Made by a program: the position numbers and the translations under genes. The notes beneath the pieces are model-generated. The model worked only from the letters and a program-made list of their open reading frames with translations, did no database searches and was not told the DNA's origin. 64,000 nucleotides of DNA from JABWAN01 sp041918175 (GTDB taxonomy: Bacteria > Zhuqueibacterota > Zhuqueibacteria > Zhuqueibacterales > Zhuqueibacteraceae): the NCBI GenBank assembly GCA_041918175.1, contig JAYRWE010000107.1, positions 1 through 64,000 on the forward strand. The letters are read 5' to 3'. This document shows, piece after piece, positions 51,963 to 58,977 of this stretch. The first letter of the stretch is position 1, and the number at the start of each line of letters is the position of its first letter.

Positions 51963-53223
51963 TGCAAATGAAGAACTGGTGCGCAAAATTCAGCTTGGTG
52001 AAGATTCCGTTTTCGAACTCAAAGCGGTTCGCTTCAAAGGCAACAAAATTGACGGTCCGAGCCGGAACAATCTTGCGGACGAACTTGCCGCAATGGCAAA
52101 TACCAACGACGGCGTTTGTGTGCTCGGCATTGATGATAAGACTCGCGAAATCGAGGGCATTCCACTCGACAAATTGGACTTGGTCGAAAAATTCATCCAT
52201 GAGATTTGTAACGATCTGATCAAGCCACCGCTCAACGTTAAAATCCTCCGCATGGAGCTGCCTGACACACTGGGCGTGATGCGTGCGGTTATTAAAGTGG
52301 AGGTGCCGCGCAGTCTGTTCGTTCATGAAAGTCCGGGGGGATATTTTTGGCGTCAAGGCAGCGCGAAGCGAAAATTGACGCAGGAGCAGCTTGCGCGCTT
52401 GTTTCAACAACGCAGCCAAGTACGCGTGATTCGGTTTGATGAACAAACCGTGCCGGAAACCTCTTTGCACACTTTGGACGAAACGTTATGGCGGCGTTTC
52501 GTTTCGACTAGTTTAGAAGACGCGGTTTCCACCTTACGCAAGATGAAATTGCTTTCAAAAGACGAATCGAATATCGAGAGAGCTACCGTTGCCAGTGTTC
52601 TTATGTGTTCAGAGCATCCAGAAACGTGGTTGCCGGGGGCGTACATCGAGGCGGTACGCTATCGCGGCATTCGCCAAGACTCCAACTATCAAACCGATGC
52701 CACTAGGATTTTAGGCGCTTTGGATCGGCAAATTGCACACGCGCTCGCTTTCGTCCGCCGCAACATGGCCGTTGCCGCCGTCAAAACTCCCGGGCGCGTT
52801 GAAATTCCACAATACAGCGAAAGAGCGGTGTTCGAAGCCCTCGTCAATGCCGTCGCTCATCGCGACTATTCCATTCACGGCTCTAAAATTCGCCTGTTCA
52901 TATTCGATGATCGGCTTGAGCTTTATTCTCCTGGCGCTTTGCCCAATACCGTAACCATTGAGAGCCTCCCGTTGCGGCAGGCTACCCGGAATGAATTGAT
53001 TACGAACCTGCTCGCTCGTTGCCAGGTTGGAACGAATGATCTCCAGGTAGGCCGCCAATTCTTGATGGAAAAACGAGGCGATGGCGTTCCTATTATCATG
53101 AATGAAAGCCATTCCCTTTCCGGCAAATATCCTGAATATCGGCTTATAGATGAAGCGGAGCTTCTACTTACAATCTTCGCCACACCTCGCAACAACCGCG
53201 AGGCAGAGCGGCTATCAACTTGA
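51955..53223 (+). CDS. AlbA_2/Schlafen-type DNA-binding ATPase-like protein
   Basis: 422 aa from the ATG at 51955 (AAGGAG six bases upstream). N-terminal AlbA_2 (Schlafen-like) domain: VFELKAVRF, LADELAAMANTNDGVCVLGI, GYFWRQGSAKRKLTQEQL. C-terminal HATPase_c_4-like domain: FEALVNAVAHRDYSIHGSKI and DRLELYSPGALPNTVT. Such proteins occur as regulators and in anti-phage operons. The eight-base overlap with the TrlF-like gene shows they are made together. A longer frame to 51778 lies inside the upstream gene and is rejected. Confidence 0.9.
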   Translation: MFDANEELVRKIQLGEDSVFELKAVRFKGNKIDGPSRNNLADELAAMANTNDGVCVLGIDDKTREIEGIPLDKLDLVEKFIHEICNDLIKPPLNVKILRMELPDTLGVMRAVIKVEVPRSLFVHESPGGYFWRQGSAKRKLTQEQLARLFQQRSQVRVIRFDEQTVPETSLHTLDETLWRRFVSTSLEDAVSTLRKMKLLSKDESNIERATVASVLMCSEHPETWLPGAYIEAVRYRGIRQDSNYQTDATRILGALDRQIAHALAFVRRNMAVAAVKTPGRVEIPQYSERAVFEALVNAVAHRDYSIHGSKIRLFIFDDRLELYSPGALPNTVTIESLPLRQATRNELITNLLARCQVGTNDLQVGRQFLMEKRGDGVPIIMNESHSLSGKYPEYRLIDEAELLLTIFATPRNNREAERLST

Positions 53224-53304
53224 GTCAAAGATTGCCGCTTGCGATTAAAGCACGAGCTTGCTACTTTCGCTCATCAAATGATTTTCAATTATCGCGTGAA
53301 TCAT

Positions 53305-53934
53305 ATGGCCGATACGACTACAACCACCAGCCTCGCCACCAATGAGCGTAGCGCAGAAGCCTTTCCTCTCTTAACCGAGTTGCCGCTGGAACAACGCAAC
53401 GACGTGACGGTGGAGGAATTGGAAAAACTTTCGCTGCCGCACAATGCCGAACTTTATAATGGGAGGGTGGTGTTCAAAATGCCGAACCTCGCACATGGCA
53501 TCATCCAAAATACGATTGGTCGGAAGATTGGAAACTATCTTGAAGCGCACCCGCTGGGCACCGTTTCCGGTGACACCAATTTTCGGCTCTGGCCCGAACG
53601 CACCACTTCTTCGCGCGCGCCGGATGTTTCATTCATTCTGCGCGAGCGTCTACCACAAGACTTGTATCACTATCCGGCCATGGCGCCGGATCTTGCGGTT
53701 GAGATTCTTTCGCCGGGCGACGGCTTCGAGCAAGTGATGACGAAAGTTGATGAATATCTCTCGCAAGGCGTGAAGGTCGTATGGATCGTCATCCCGCAAA
53801 CGCGCGAAGTTTTGGTTTGCACCCATCAAAGTAAACATGTTGTCCGTGACAAACTCACCGCGCCGGAATTGTTGCCCGGCTTCGAGTTGCCGGTCGCGGA
53901 TATTTTTGTTGGATTAGAAAAAGTGGCGAGCTAA
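53305..53934 (+). CDS. Uma2-family (DUF820) PD-(D/E)xK endonuclease-like protein
   Basis: 209 aa. The Uma2 fold of restriction-like nucleases: ELYNGRVVFKMPNLAHG, DTNFRLWPERTTSSRAPDVSF (Asp in APDV), LAVEILSP and KVDEYLSQGVKVVWIVIP. The acidic and lysine positions of the PD-(D/E)xK site are present. Function of Uma2 proteins is largely unknown; they are common as single genes. It lies 81 bases after the AlbA_2 gene, so membership of the same operon is possible but not certain. Start MADTTT chosen; ATG 53278 is an alternative. Confidence 0.85.
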   Translation: MADTTTTTSLATNERSAEAFPLLTELPLEQRNDVTVEELEKLSLPHNAELYNGRVVFKMPNLAHGIIQNTIGRKIGNYLEAHPLGTVSGDTNFRLWPERTTSSRAPDVSFILRERLPQDLYHYPAMAPDLAVEILSPGDGFEQVMTKVDEYLSQGVKVVWIVIPQTREVLVCTHQSKHVVRDKLTAPELLPGFELPVADIFVGLEKVAS

Positions 53935-53941
53935 TACCTCT

Positions 53942-54526
53942 ATGGATCATCGCGTCTTCCTCTTCAACTATCGCAGTTACACGCCCATCCCTCTCCTACT
54001 TGCCATACTCATTTTAGCGGCCCCAACGCCGGCGAGTTTGCTCGGCGGTTTTGCGCTCGCATTGCTCGGCGAAGCGACGCGCATTTGGGCCGTGCGTCAT
54101 GCAGGCGGCGCCACGCGCACCACGAGCGGAGTGGGCGCGGGCGCGGTGCTCATCACCCATGGCCCGTTTGCATACGTGCGCAATCCGCTCTATCTCGGAA
54201 ATTTTTTGTTGAGCCTCGGCCTCTGCATTATGTCATGGGCGTGGATGCCGTGGATGCTCTTCCTCTTCATCGCGCTTTTTGGTTGGCAATATTGGAGCAT
54301 CATCTCGCTCGAGGAAGAACACCTACAACAGCGCTTCGGCCAAACCTACACAGAGTATCTTGCAAACGTTCCTCGCTTCCTCCCTCGCCTCACGCCTTTT
54401 CGCAAACAAGAGGCGCAAGCCATGCCGCTCGCACGCGCGCTTAAAATTGAAAAGAACACGCTTGCCAGCTTCACCGCAGTCGCCGCGGCAATTTCCCTCA
54501 TTTGGATTTTTGGATTGATGGATTGA
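53942..54526 (+). CDS. isoprenylcysteine carboxyl methyltransferase-like membrane protein
   Basis: 194 aa with about five TM helices. ICMT/PEMT family signature: LITHGPFAYVRNPLYLGNFL followed by EEEHLQQRFGQTYTEYLANV and PRFLPRLTPF, which form the SAM and lipid methyl acceptor site. It probably methylates a small lipophilic substrate or a phospholipid in the inner membrane. The last eight codons (IWIFGLMD) are encoded by a dispersed repeat that supplies the stop codon, so the natural C-terminus may have been replaced. Confidence 0.85.
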   Translation: MDHRVFLFNYRSYTPIPLLLAILILAAPTPASLLGGFALALLGEATRIWAVRHAGGATRTTSGVGAGAVLITHGPFAYVRNPLYLGNFLLSLGLCIMSWAWMPWMLFLFIALFGWQYWSIISLEEEHLQQRFGQTYTEYLANVPRFLPRLTPFRKQEAQAMPLARALKIEKNTLASFTAVAAAISLIWIFGLMD

Positions 54527-54575
54527 TGGATCAATGGGCGCATCACTCCAAAAATCCATCACTCCAAAAATCCAA
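54500..54575. repeat. TGGATTGATGGA-type repeat overlapping a gene end
   Basis: TTTGGATTTTTGGATTGATGG (54500-54520) with a further GATTGATGGA, opposed by a tandem CATCACTCCAAAAATC (16 bp, twice, 54541-54572). Same family as 29490-29582. It covers the end of the ICMT-like gene and the gap before lpxB. Confidence 0.7.
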
Positions 54576-54584
54576 GCACCTCCC

Positions 54585-55721
54585 ATGCACAACATACTCG
54601 TTGTTTCCGGCGAGGCGAGTGGCGATTTGCACGGCGGCCGTCTCGTACAAGCGCTCAATACTCTCGCACCCGATTGCAAAATTTTTGGCATCGGCGGCGA
54701 GCACATGGCGCAAGCCGGAATGGAATTGCTTTTTCACATTCGCGACATGGCCGTGGTGGGCTTCACGGAAGTGATTCGTCACTTGCCTTTTCTGCGTCGC
54801 GTGATGCACACGTTGGAAGCTGAAGTTGAGGCGCGCAAACCGAGTGTCGCCATTCTTATCGACTATCCCGGTTTCAATCTGCGTTTGGCGAAAAGGCTGC
54901 GTCGTCGCGGCGTTAAAGTGCTCTTCTATATCGCGCCGCAAGTGTGGGCGTGGGGCGCGGACCGCATTCCGAAAATGGCGCAAGTGCTCGATGAAATGGC
55001 GGTCGTGTTTCCGTTTGAAGTGGAATTGTTTGCGAAGGCGGGTCTGCCCACGACTTTCGTCGGGCATCCGTTGTTGGAAGGGTTAGAACCAAAGCTTTCG
55101 CGCGCGGATTTTTTTCAGCGCTTCGGTTTCGCAGAAGAGCGGCCATTGTTGGGTTTACTGCCCGGCAGCCGCACACATGAACTCGAACGGCTCTTGCCGG
55201 ATATGATTGCAACCGCACAACTTTTGAAAACGCTTATTCCCAATCTGCAAATCGGCATTGCACAAGCGCCAACGCTGCCGCGTGAATTGTACAAGCGCTA
55301 TTGCAATGACGCGCGCCTCACACTTATCGACAACGCAACATACGAACTCATGCGCGAGAGCACCGCCTGCCTCGTATGCTCCGGCACGGCAACGCTCGAA
55401 ACCGCATGCTTCGGCACACCGCTCGTGATCGTGTATCGCATCTCAAAGCTTTCGTACGAAATCGGCAAGCGTTTGGTGAAGCTGCCTTACATCGGTTTGG
55501 TCAATGTTGTGGCGGGAAAAAAAATCGCGCCGGAGTTGGTGCAAAACGTTTTCACGCCACAAGCAGCCGCCGAGGCGCTCAGACCTTATTTGCAAGACCG
55601 CGACGAGCACGCGCGTGCGAGCAAAGAGTTGCGTTTGGTGCGAGAGAAATTAGGCACGGTAGGAGCGAGCATGCGCACGGCCAAACTCGCCTTGCGCTTG
55701 GCGGGAATCACTTCGCCTTGA
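54585..55721 (+). CDS. lpxB: lipid-A-disaccharide synthase
   Basis: 378 aa from the ATG at 54585. GT19 glycosyltransferase that joins lipid X and UDP-diacylglucosamine in lipid A synthesis. Signatures: ILVVSGEASGDLHGGRLV, FGIGGEHMAQAGMELLF, IDYPGFNLRLAKRL, YIAPQVWAWGADRI, LLPGSRTHELERLLP, CSGTATLETACFGTPLVIVY and VVAGKKIAPELVQ. The presence of LpxB shows a lipid A-bearing outer membrane. No Shine-Dalgarno site; the open frame extends to 54534 through a repeat. It ends at a shared terminator. Confidence 0.97.
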   Translation: MHNILVVSGEASGDLHGGRLVQALNTLAPDCKIFGIGGEHMAQAGMELLFHIRDMAVVGFTEVIRHLPFLRRVMHTLEAEVEARKPSVAILIDYPGFNLRLAKRLRRRGVKVLFYIAPQVWAWGADRIPKMAQVLDEMAVVFPFEVELFAKAGLPTTFVGHPLLEGLEPKLSRADFFQRFGFAEERPLLGLLPGSRTHELERLLPDMIATAQLLKTLIPNLQIGIAQAPTLPRELYKRYCNDARLTLIDNATYELMRESTACLVCSGTATLETACFGTPLVIVYRISKLSYEIGKRLVKLPYIGLVNVVAGKKIAPELVQNVFTPQAAAEALRPYLQDRDEHARASKELRLVREKLGTVGASMRTAKLALRLAGITSP

Positions 55722-55771
55722 GCCAAGACGTTGCGGGGGGAAAATCGAAGCCCGCAAAATGATGCAAATAA

Positions 55772-55800
55772 AAAAAGCCAGGCTGAAAACCTGGCTTTTT
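55772..55800. terminator. bidirectional rho-independent terminator
   Basis: Stem AAAAAGCCAGG (55772-55782) with CCTGGCTTTTT (55790-55800) and a 7-base loop, A-tract on one side and T-tract on the other. It serves both lpxB (plus) and the convergent cpoB-like gene (minus). Confidence 0.92.
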
Positions 55801-55817
55801 ATTTCATGAGAAAATGC

Positions 55818-56681
55818 TTATGCGTTGTTCAACATTTCCAAATAGCGCGTCGCCTTCTTCGCCGCTTCGGAGGTGCCGCCGAAATTGATTGCCGTATTCA
55901 ATTCTGTGCGCGCGAGATCCGTCTCTCCGGCTTTCATGAACGCGAGGCCGATCATGAGTTGCGCGTCGTTGGCCTTGTTGCTTCTTTCAATCGGCAAAAC
56001 TTTTTGAAACTCGGCGATGGCTTGATAGTAATTGCCCATCGCGAAATACGCTTCGCCGATCCAATATTGGCAATTGTCCGCAAGCTCGGGGTGATCGCCG
56101 CGCGCAACGAGATCGCGAAATTTGCGAATCGCGCGCTGATAATTGCGCACGTAAAAATCATCGAGCGCATCTTGATACGCCGCGCCAAACTCGGAATTAT
56201 AAATCGCAGAGTCATCCACGCTGCGCGGCAAAGGCTTGGTGACTTTTTTCTGCGTTTGCTCGGCAAACTGCTTGGCGTTGGCCTGATAGTTCGTGGCTTG
56301 CAACTCTGCGCGCAAGCTGTCGATTGTGCGCGTTTTGCTTGCGGCTATCGTGCTCAAGTCTCCAACTTCGTTGTTGAGACTATCGAAGAAGGTCGAGGTT
56401 AAAAAGCTCTCGGCTTCAGTTGCGCCGGCCTCTTCTTCCGCAGCAAGAGCTTCGTTTTCGCCATCCGCAGCGTCAAGCTCGTCAAGGCGGCCGATTAAAT
56501 CCTCATCGCCTTCAATTTCACCCTCTTCTTCCGCTAAATCATCGGAAATGAACTCGTCTTCGGCAAGCTCGTCTTCAAAGTTCACGTCTTGCACGCGACC
56601 GCTACAGACTACAAACAGGCCGACGACGACCAACAACAGCGACAATAACGAAGTACCAAAAACTCGTTGTGACTTGCTCAT
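55818..56681 (-). CDS. CpoB/YbgF-like TPR protein
   Basis: 287 aa from the ATG at 56681 (GGAG eight bases upstream). N-terminal signal or anchor helix (about 11-28), a strongly acidic region (about 35-90), a short coiled coil (about 105-140) and a C-terminal TPR block (YQDALDDFYVRNYQRAIRKF, ADNCQYWIGEAYFAMGNYYQ, AQLMIGLAFMKAGETDLA). The last part matches CpoB/YbgF, the periplasmic coordinator of cell-wall synthesis with Tol-Pal constriction. No tol or pal gene is adjacent in this window, so the role is inferred. Confidence 0.8.
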   Translation of the reverse strand: MSKSQRVFGTSLLSLLLVVVGLFVVCSGRVQDVNFEDELAEDEFISDDLAEEEGEIEGDEDLIGRLDELDAADGENEALAAEEEAGATEAESFLTSTFFDSLNNEVGDLSTIAASKTRTIDSLRAELQATNYQANAKQFAEQTQKKVTKPLPRSVDDSAIYNSEFGAAYQDALDDFYVRNYQRAIRKFRDLVARGDHPELADNCQYWIGEAYFAMGNYYQAIAEFQKVLPIERSNKANDAQLMIGLAFMKAGETDLARTELNTAINFGGTSEAAKKATRYLEMLNNA

Positions 56682-56886
56682 GATGCACACTCCATTCTAG
56701 AGTAAAACTTGATTTTCCATAGCGCCAAAGCACGATGGAATGCAGTCTTGGATGCTCCGCGTCCGCGCTGCTCACATGATTATAAAGCCAGTCTCGTACT
56801 GACAGATTGAATATTGCAAACAAGCGAATATCGTCGTTGCGCCTAGCTGCGCAATGCCGCACAGCAGCGTGGAGCGACGCCATGCG

Positions 56887-58599
56887 CTAGCGATTCCCAG
56901 CCTCTGCCAACAATTCTTCCGCGCTTTTTATATGCGCTTCCGAAATTTTTTCTCCGCCCAAAAGTTTGGCAATCGCCAACGGTCGTTCGTCAGGGCTCAA
57001 ATGTCGCACCTGCGTTGTTGTGCGGCCTTGGGCTGTTGTTTTCTCCACCAGAAAATGATGCCGACCCGCGCTGGCAATTTGCGGCAAATGTGAAATGCAA
57101 ATAATCTGATGCGACTCTGCCAGTTTTTGCAAGCGCCGCCCCACGGCTTGCGCGACGCGTCCAGAAACGCCGCTGTCGATTTCATCAAACACCAAAACCG
57201 GAATCTCGTCGCGCTCGGCATTGATGGATTTGAGCGCGAGCATGATGCGCGAGATTTCACCGCCCGAAGCGATCTTGGCCAACGGCGCGGGCGCGAGGCC
57301 TTTGTTCGTCGAAAGATAAAACTCCACTTGATCGATTCCGCTGCGCGTTGCTTTCACCGGCTGCTCTTCATATAACACATAGCCGTCGGCTTGCGGTTGT
57401 TGCTCGATATTGACTTGAAACTTCGACCCTTGCAAACCCAGTTCGGCTAAAACTTCGGGCACGGCCTTTTCAAGTTGCCGCGCCGCGGTTTGGCGTTGTT
57501 TCGAAAGCTTCAAAGCATGCTCGCTAAATTTTTTCTCTGCCGCAGCGAGCGCTTTCTTGAGCGCTTCTAAATCGCTTTCAAAGTTTTCGAATTGCGCGAG
57601 CGCGCTTTCCAACTGTTCCCAACGCTTGAGCACTTCTTCAAGGCTTCCGCCGTATTTGCGTTTGAGCTTTTGCAAACTCACCAAACGTTGGCGCACCTGC
57701 TCGAGCCGGTGCTCATTCAACGCAATGGCGCCATGATAGCGCTGCACCTCTTGCCCCACTTCGCGCAAAACCGTTTCACTAGATTTACACTCATTGACCA
57801 GGTTTTGCAAACTCGGATCAAGCTGCGTGAGATCATTTAATGCCTCGAACGCAGCTTTCAACTGCGCTTGCACCGCATGCTGGCCTTCATATAACAAATG
57901 GCAAACTTTTCCGGAAAGCTCCATCCGGCGCGCGGCATTGCCCAAAAGCTTGGCCTCGACTTCGAGCGCATCTTCTTCGCCAAGTTGCGGGCTGATTTGC
58001 TTGATCTCTTGCAATTGAAAAATTTCAAAATCGCGTCGCGTTTGGCTTTCTGTATGTCGCGCCACGAGTGCATCGTGGCGTTGTCGCAGCGTTTGCACCT
58101 CATCATACGACTCTGCCACCGCAGCGCGTTGATTGCCGAGGTTGCCAAACGTGTCAAGATAGTCGAGGTGCGTGCGCGGCCGCAAGAGCGATTGATGCTC
58201 GTGTTGGCCGTGCAAATCCGCGAGGTGCTCGGCGAGTTCATCCAAAACCACCGCGGGCACGGGCGTGTCATTGATAAACGCGCGGCTGCGGCCCGTCGGG
58301 TTAAACTCACGGCGAATGATTAAATTGCCATCATCCCCGGTTTCGATCTCATGTTCTCGCAGCAAGCGTTTAATCGCGGCCGTATTGCAATTGAGAAAGA
58401 GCCCTTCGAGCACGGCTTTTTTCGCGCCTTCGCGCGCCGCATTGAACGCCGCCTTTTCGCCGAGCAATGCCGCAATCGCGCCCACAAGAATCGATTTGCC
58501 CGCGCCGGTTTCGCCCGTGATTAAGTTCAAACCTTCGCCTAGCTCCAGTTCGACGCGATCCACCAACGCATAATCAAACAGCGAAAGTTTTTGTAACAT
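56887..58599 (-). CDS. recN: DNA repair protein RecN
   Basis: 570 aa SMC-like ATPase acting in double-strand break repair. N-terminal Walker A GETGAGKS (29-36), FNPTGRSRAFINDTPV and LHGQHEHQSLLRP (RecN hallmark), a coiled-coil centre (about 155-370), ABC signature ASGGEISRIMLALKS and Walker B PVLVFDEIDSGVSGRVA with the His switch ISHLPQIA. AAGGAG lies nine bases before its ATG inside a small upstream frame, and the TAG of that frame abuts the recN start. No LexA-box was recognised upstream. Confidence 0.97.
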   Translation of the reverse strand: MLQKLSLFDYALVDRVELELGEGLNLITGETGAGKSILVGAIAALLGEKAAFNAAREGAKKAVLEGLFLNCNTAAIKRLLREHEIETGDDGNLIIRREFNPTGRSRAFINDTPVPAVVLDELAEHLADLHGQHEHQSLLRPRTHLDYLDTFGNLGNQRAAVAESYDEVQTLRQRHDALVARHTESQTRRDFEIFQLQEIKQISPQLGEEDALEVEAKLLGNAARRMELSGKVCHLLYEGQHAVQAQLKAAFEALNDLTQLDPSLQNLVNECKSSETVLREVGQEVQRYHGAIALNEHRLEQVRQRLVSLQKLKRKYGGSLEEVLKRWEQLESALAQFENFESDLEALKKALAAAEKKFSEHALKLSKQRQTAARQLEKAVPEVLAELGLQGSKFQVNIEQQPQADGYVLYEEQPVKATRSGIDQVEFYLSTNKGLAPAPLAKIASGGEISRIMLALKSINAERDEIPVLVFDEIDSGVSGRVAQAVGRRLQKLAESHQIICISHLPQIASAGRHHFLVEKTTAQGRTTTQVRHLSPDERPLAIAKLLGGEKISEAHIKSAEELLAEAGNR

Positions 58600-58710
58600 C
58601 TATGCCGTCTCCTTCATGACGGCCTTTGCGCGCATTGCGGCAATCGCCTTAAAGCTGGCAAAGGCCATGCCTTCCAACAGATCAGCAACAATTCGTTTGT
58701 GAGTTGGCAT
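58600..58710 (-). CDS. possible 36-aa small protein translationally coupled to recN
   Basis: ATG at 58710, TAG at 58600-58602 immediately before the recN ATG, with recN's ribosome site lying inside the frame. The peptide (MPTHKRIVADLLEGMAFASF then KAIAAMRAKAVMKETA) is a basic amphipathic helix. No Shine-Dalgarno of its own. It could be a leader peptide or chance. The remaining gap to 58977 holds only a repeat. Confidence 0.3.
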   Translation of the reverse strand: MPTHKRIVADLLEGMAFASFKAIAAMRAKAVMKETA

Positions 58711-58903
58711 TAACAAGGTAAGATATCTTTCAAAATGTGGGAGAGGCGTTTTAGGGTTGAATTTATTGGTGAGAATAGCAGTCTATCCGGTTTCAAACTG
58801 GAGCACGCGCACAAGTTCTTCTCACAGTGCACGCAATGAAATATGGACGCACTGTCCAGCACTGAGACATCGCTTCGAAGAAACATACGTAATCGTAACT
58901 TCA

Positions 58904-58971
58904 CGTTCGTAGCGACGCACTTAGACAGGTCATCATAAAAATGCGGACGACTGAAGGCGTGACTACGAACG
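58904..58971. repeat. CGTTCGTAG-type inverted repeat
   Basis: CGTTCGTAG (58904-58912) mirrored as CTACGAACG (58963-58971), with similarity extending to about 20 bases per arm. Lies just downstream of the propeller gene and may act as its 3' structure. Confidence 0.6.
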
Positions 58972-58977
58972 CAAGGA

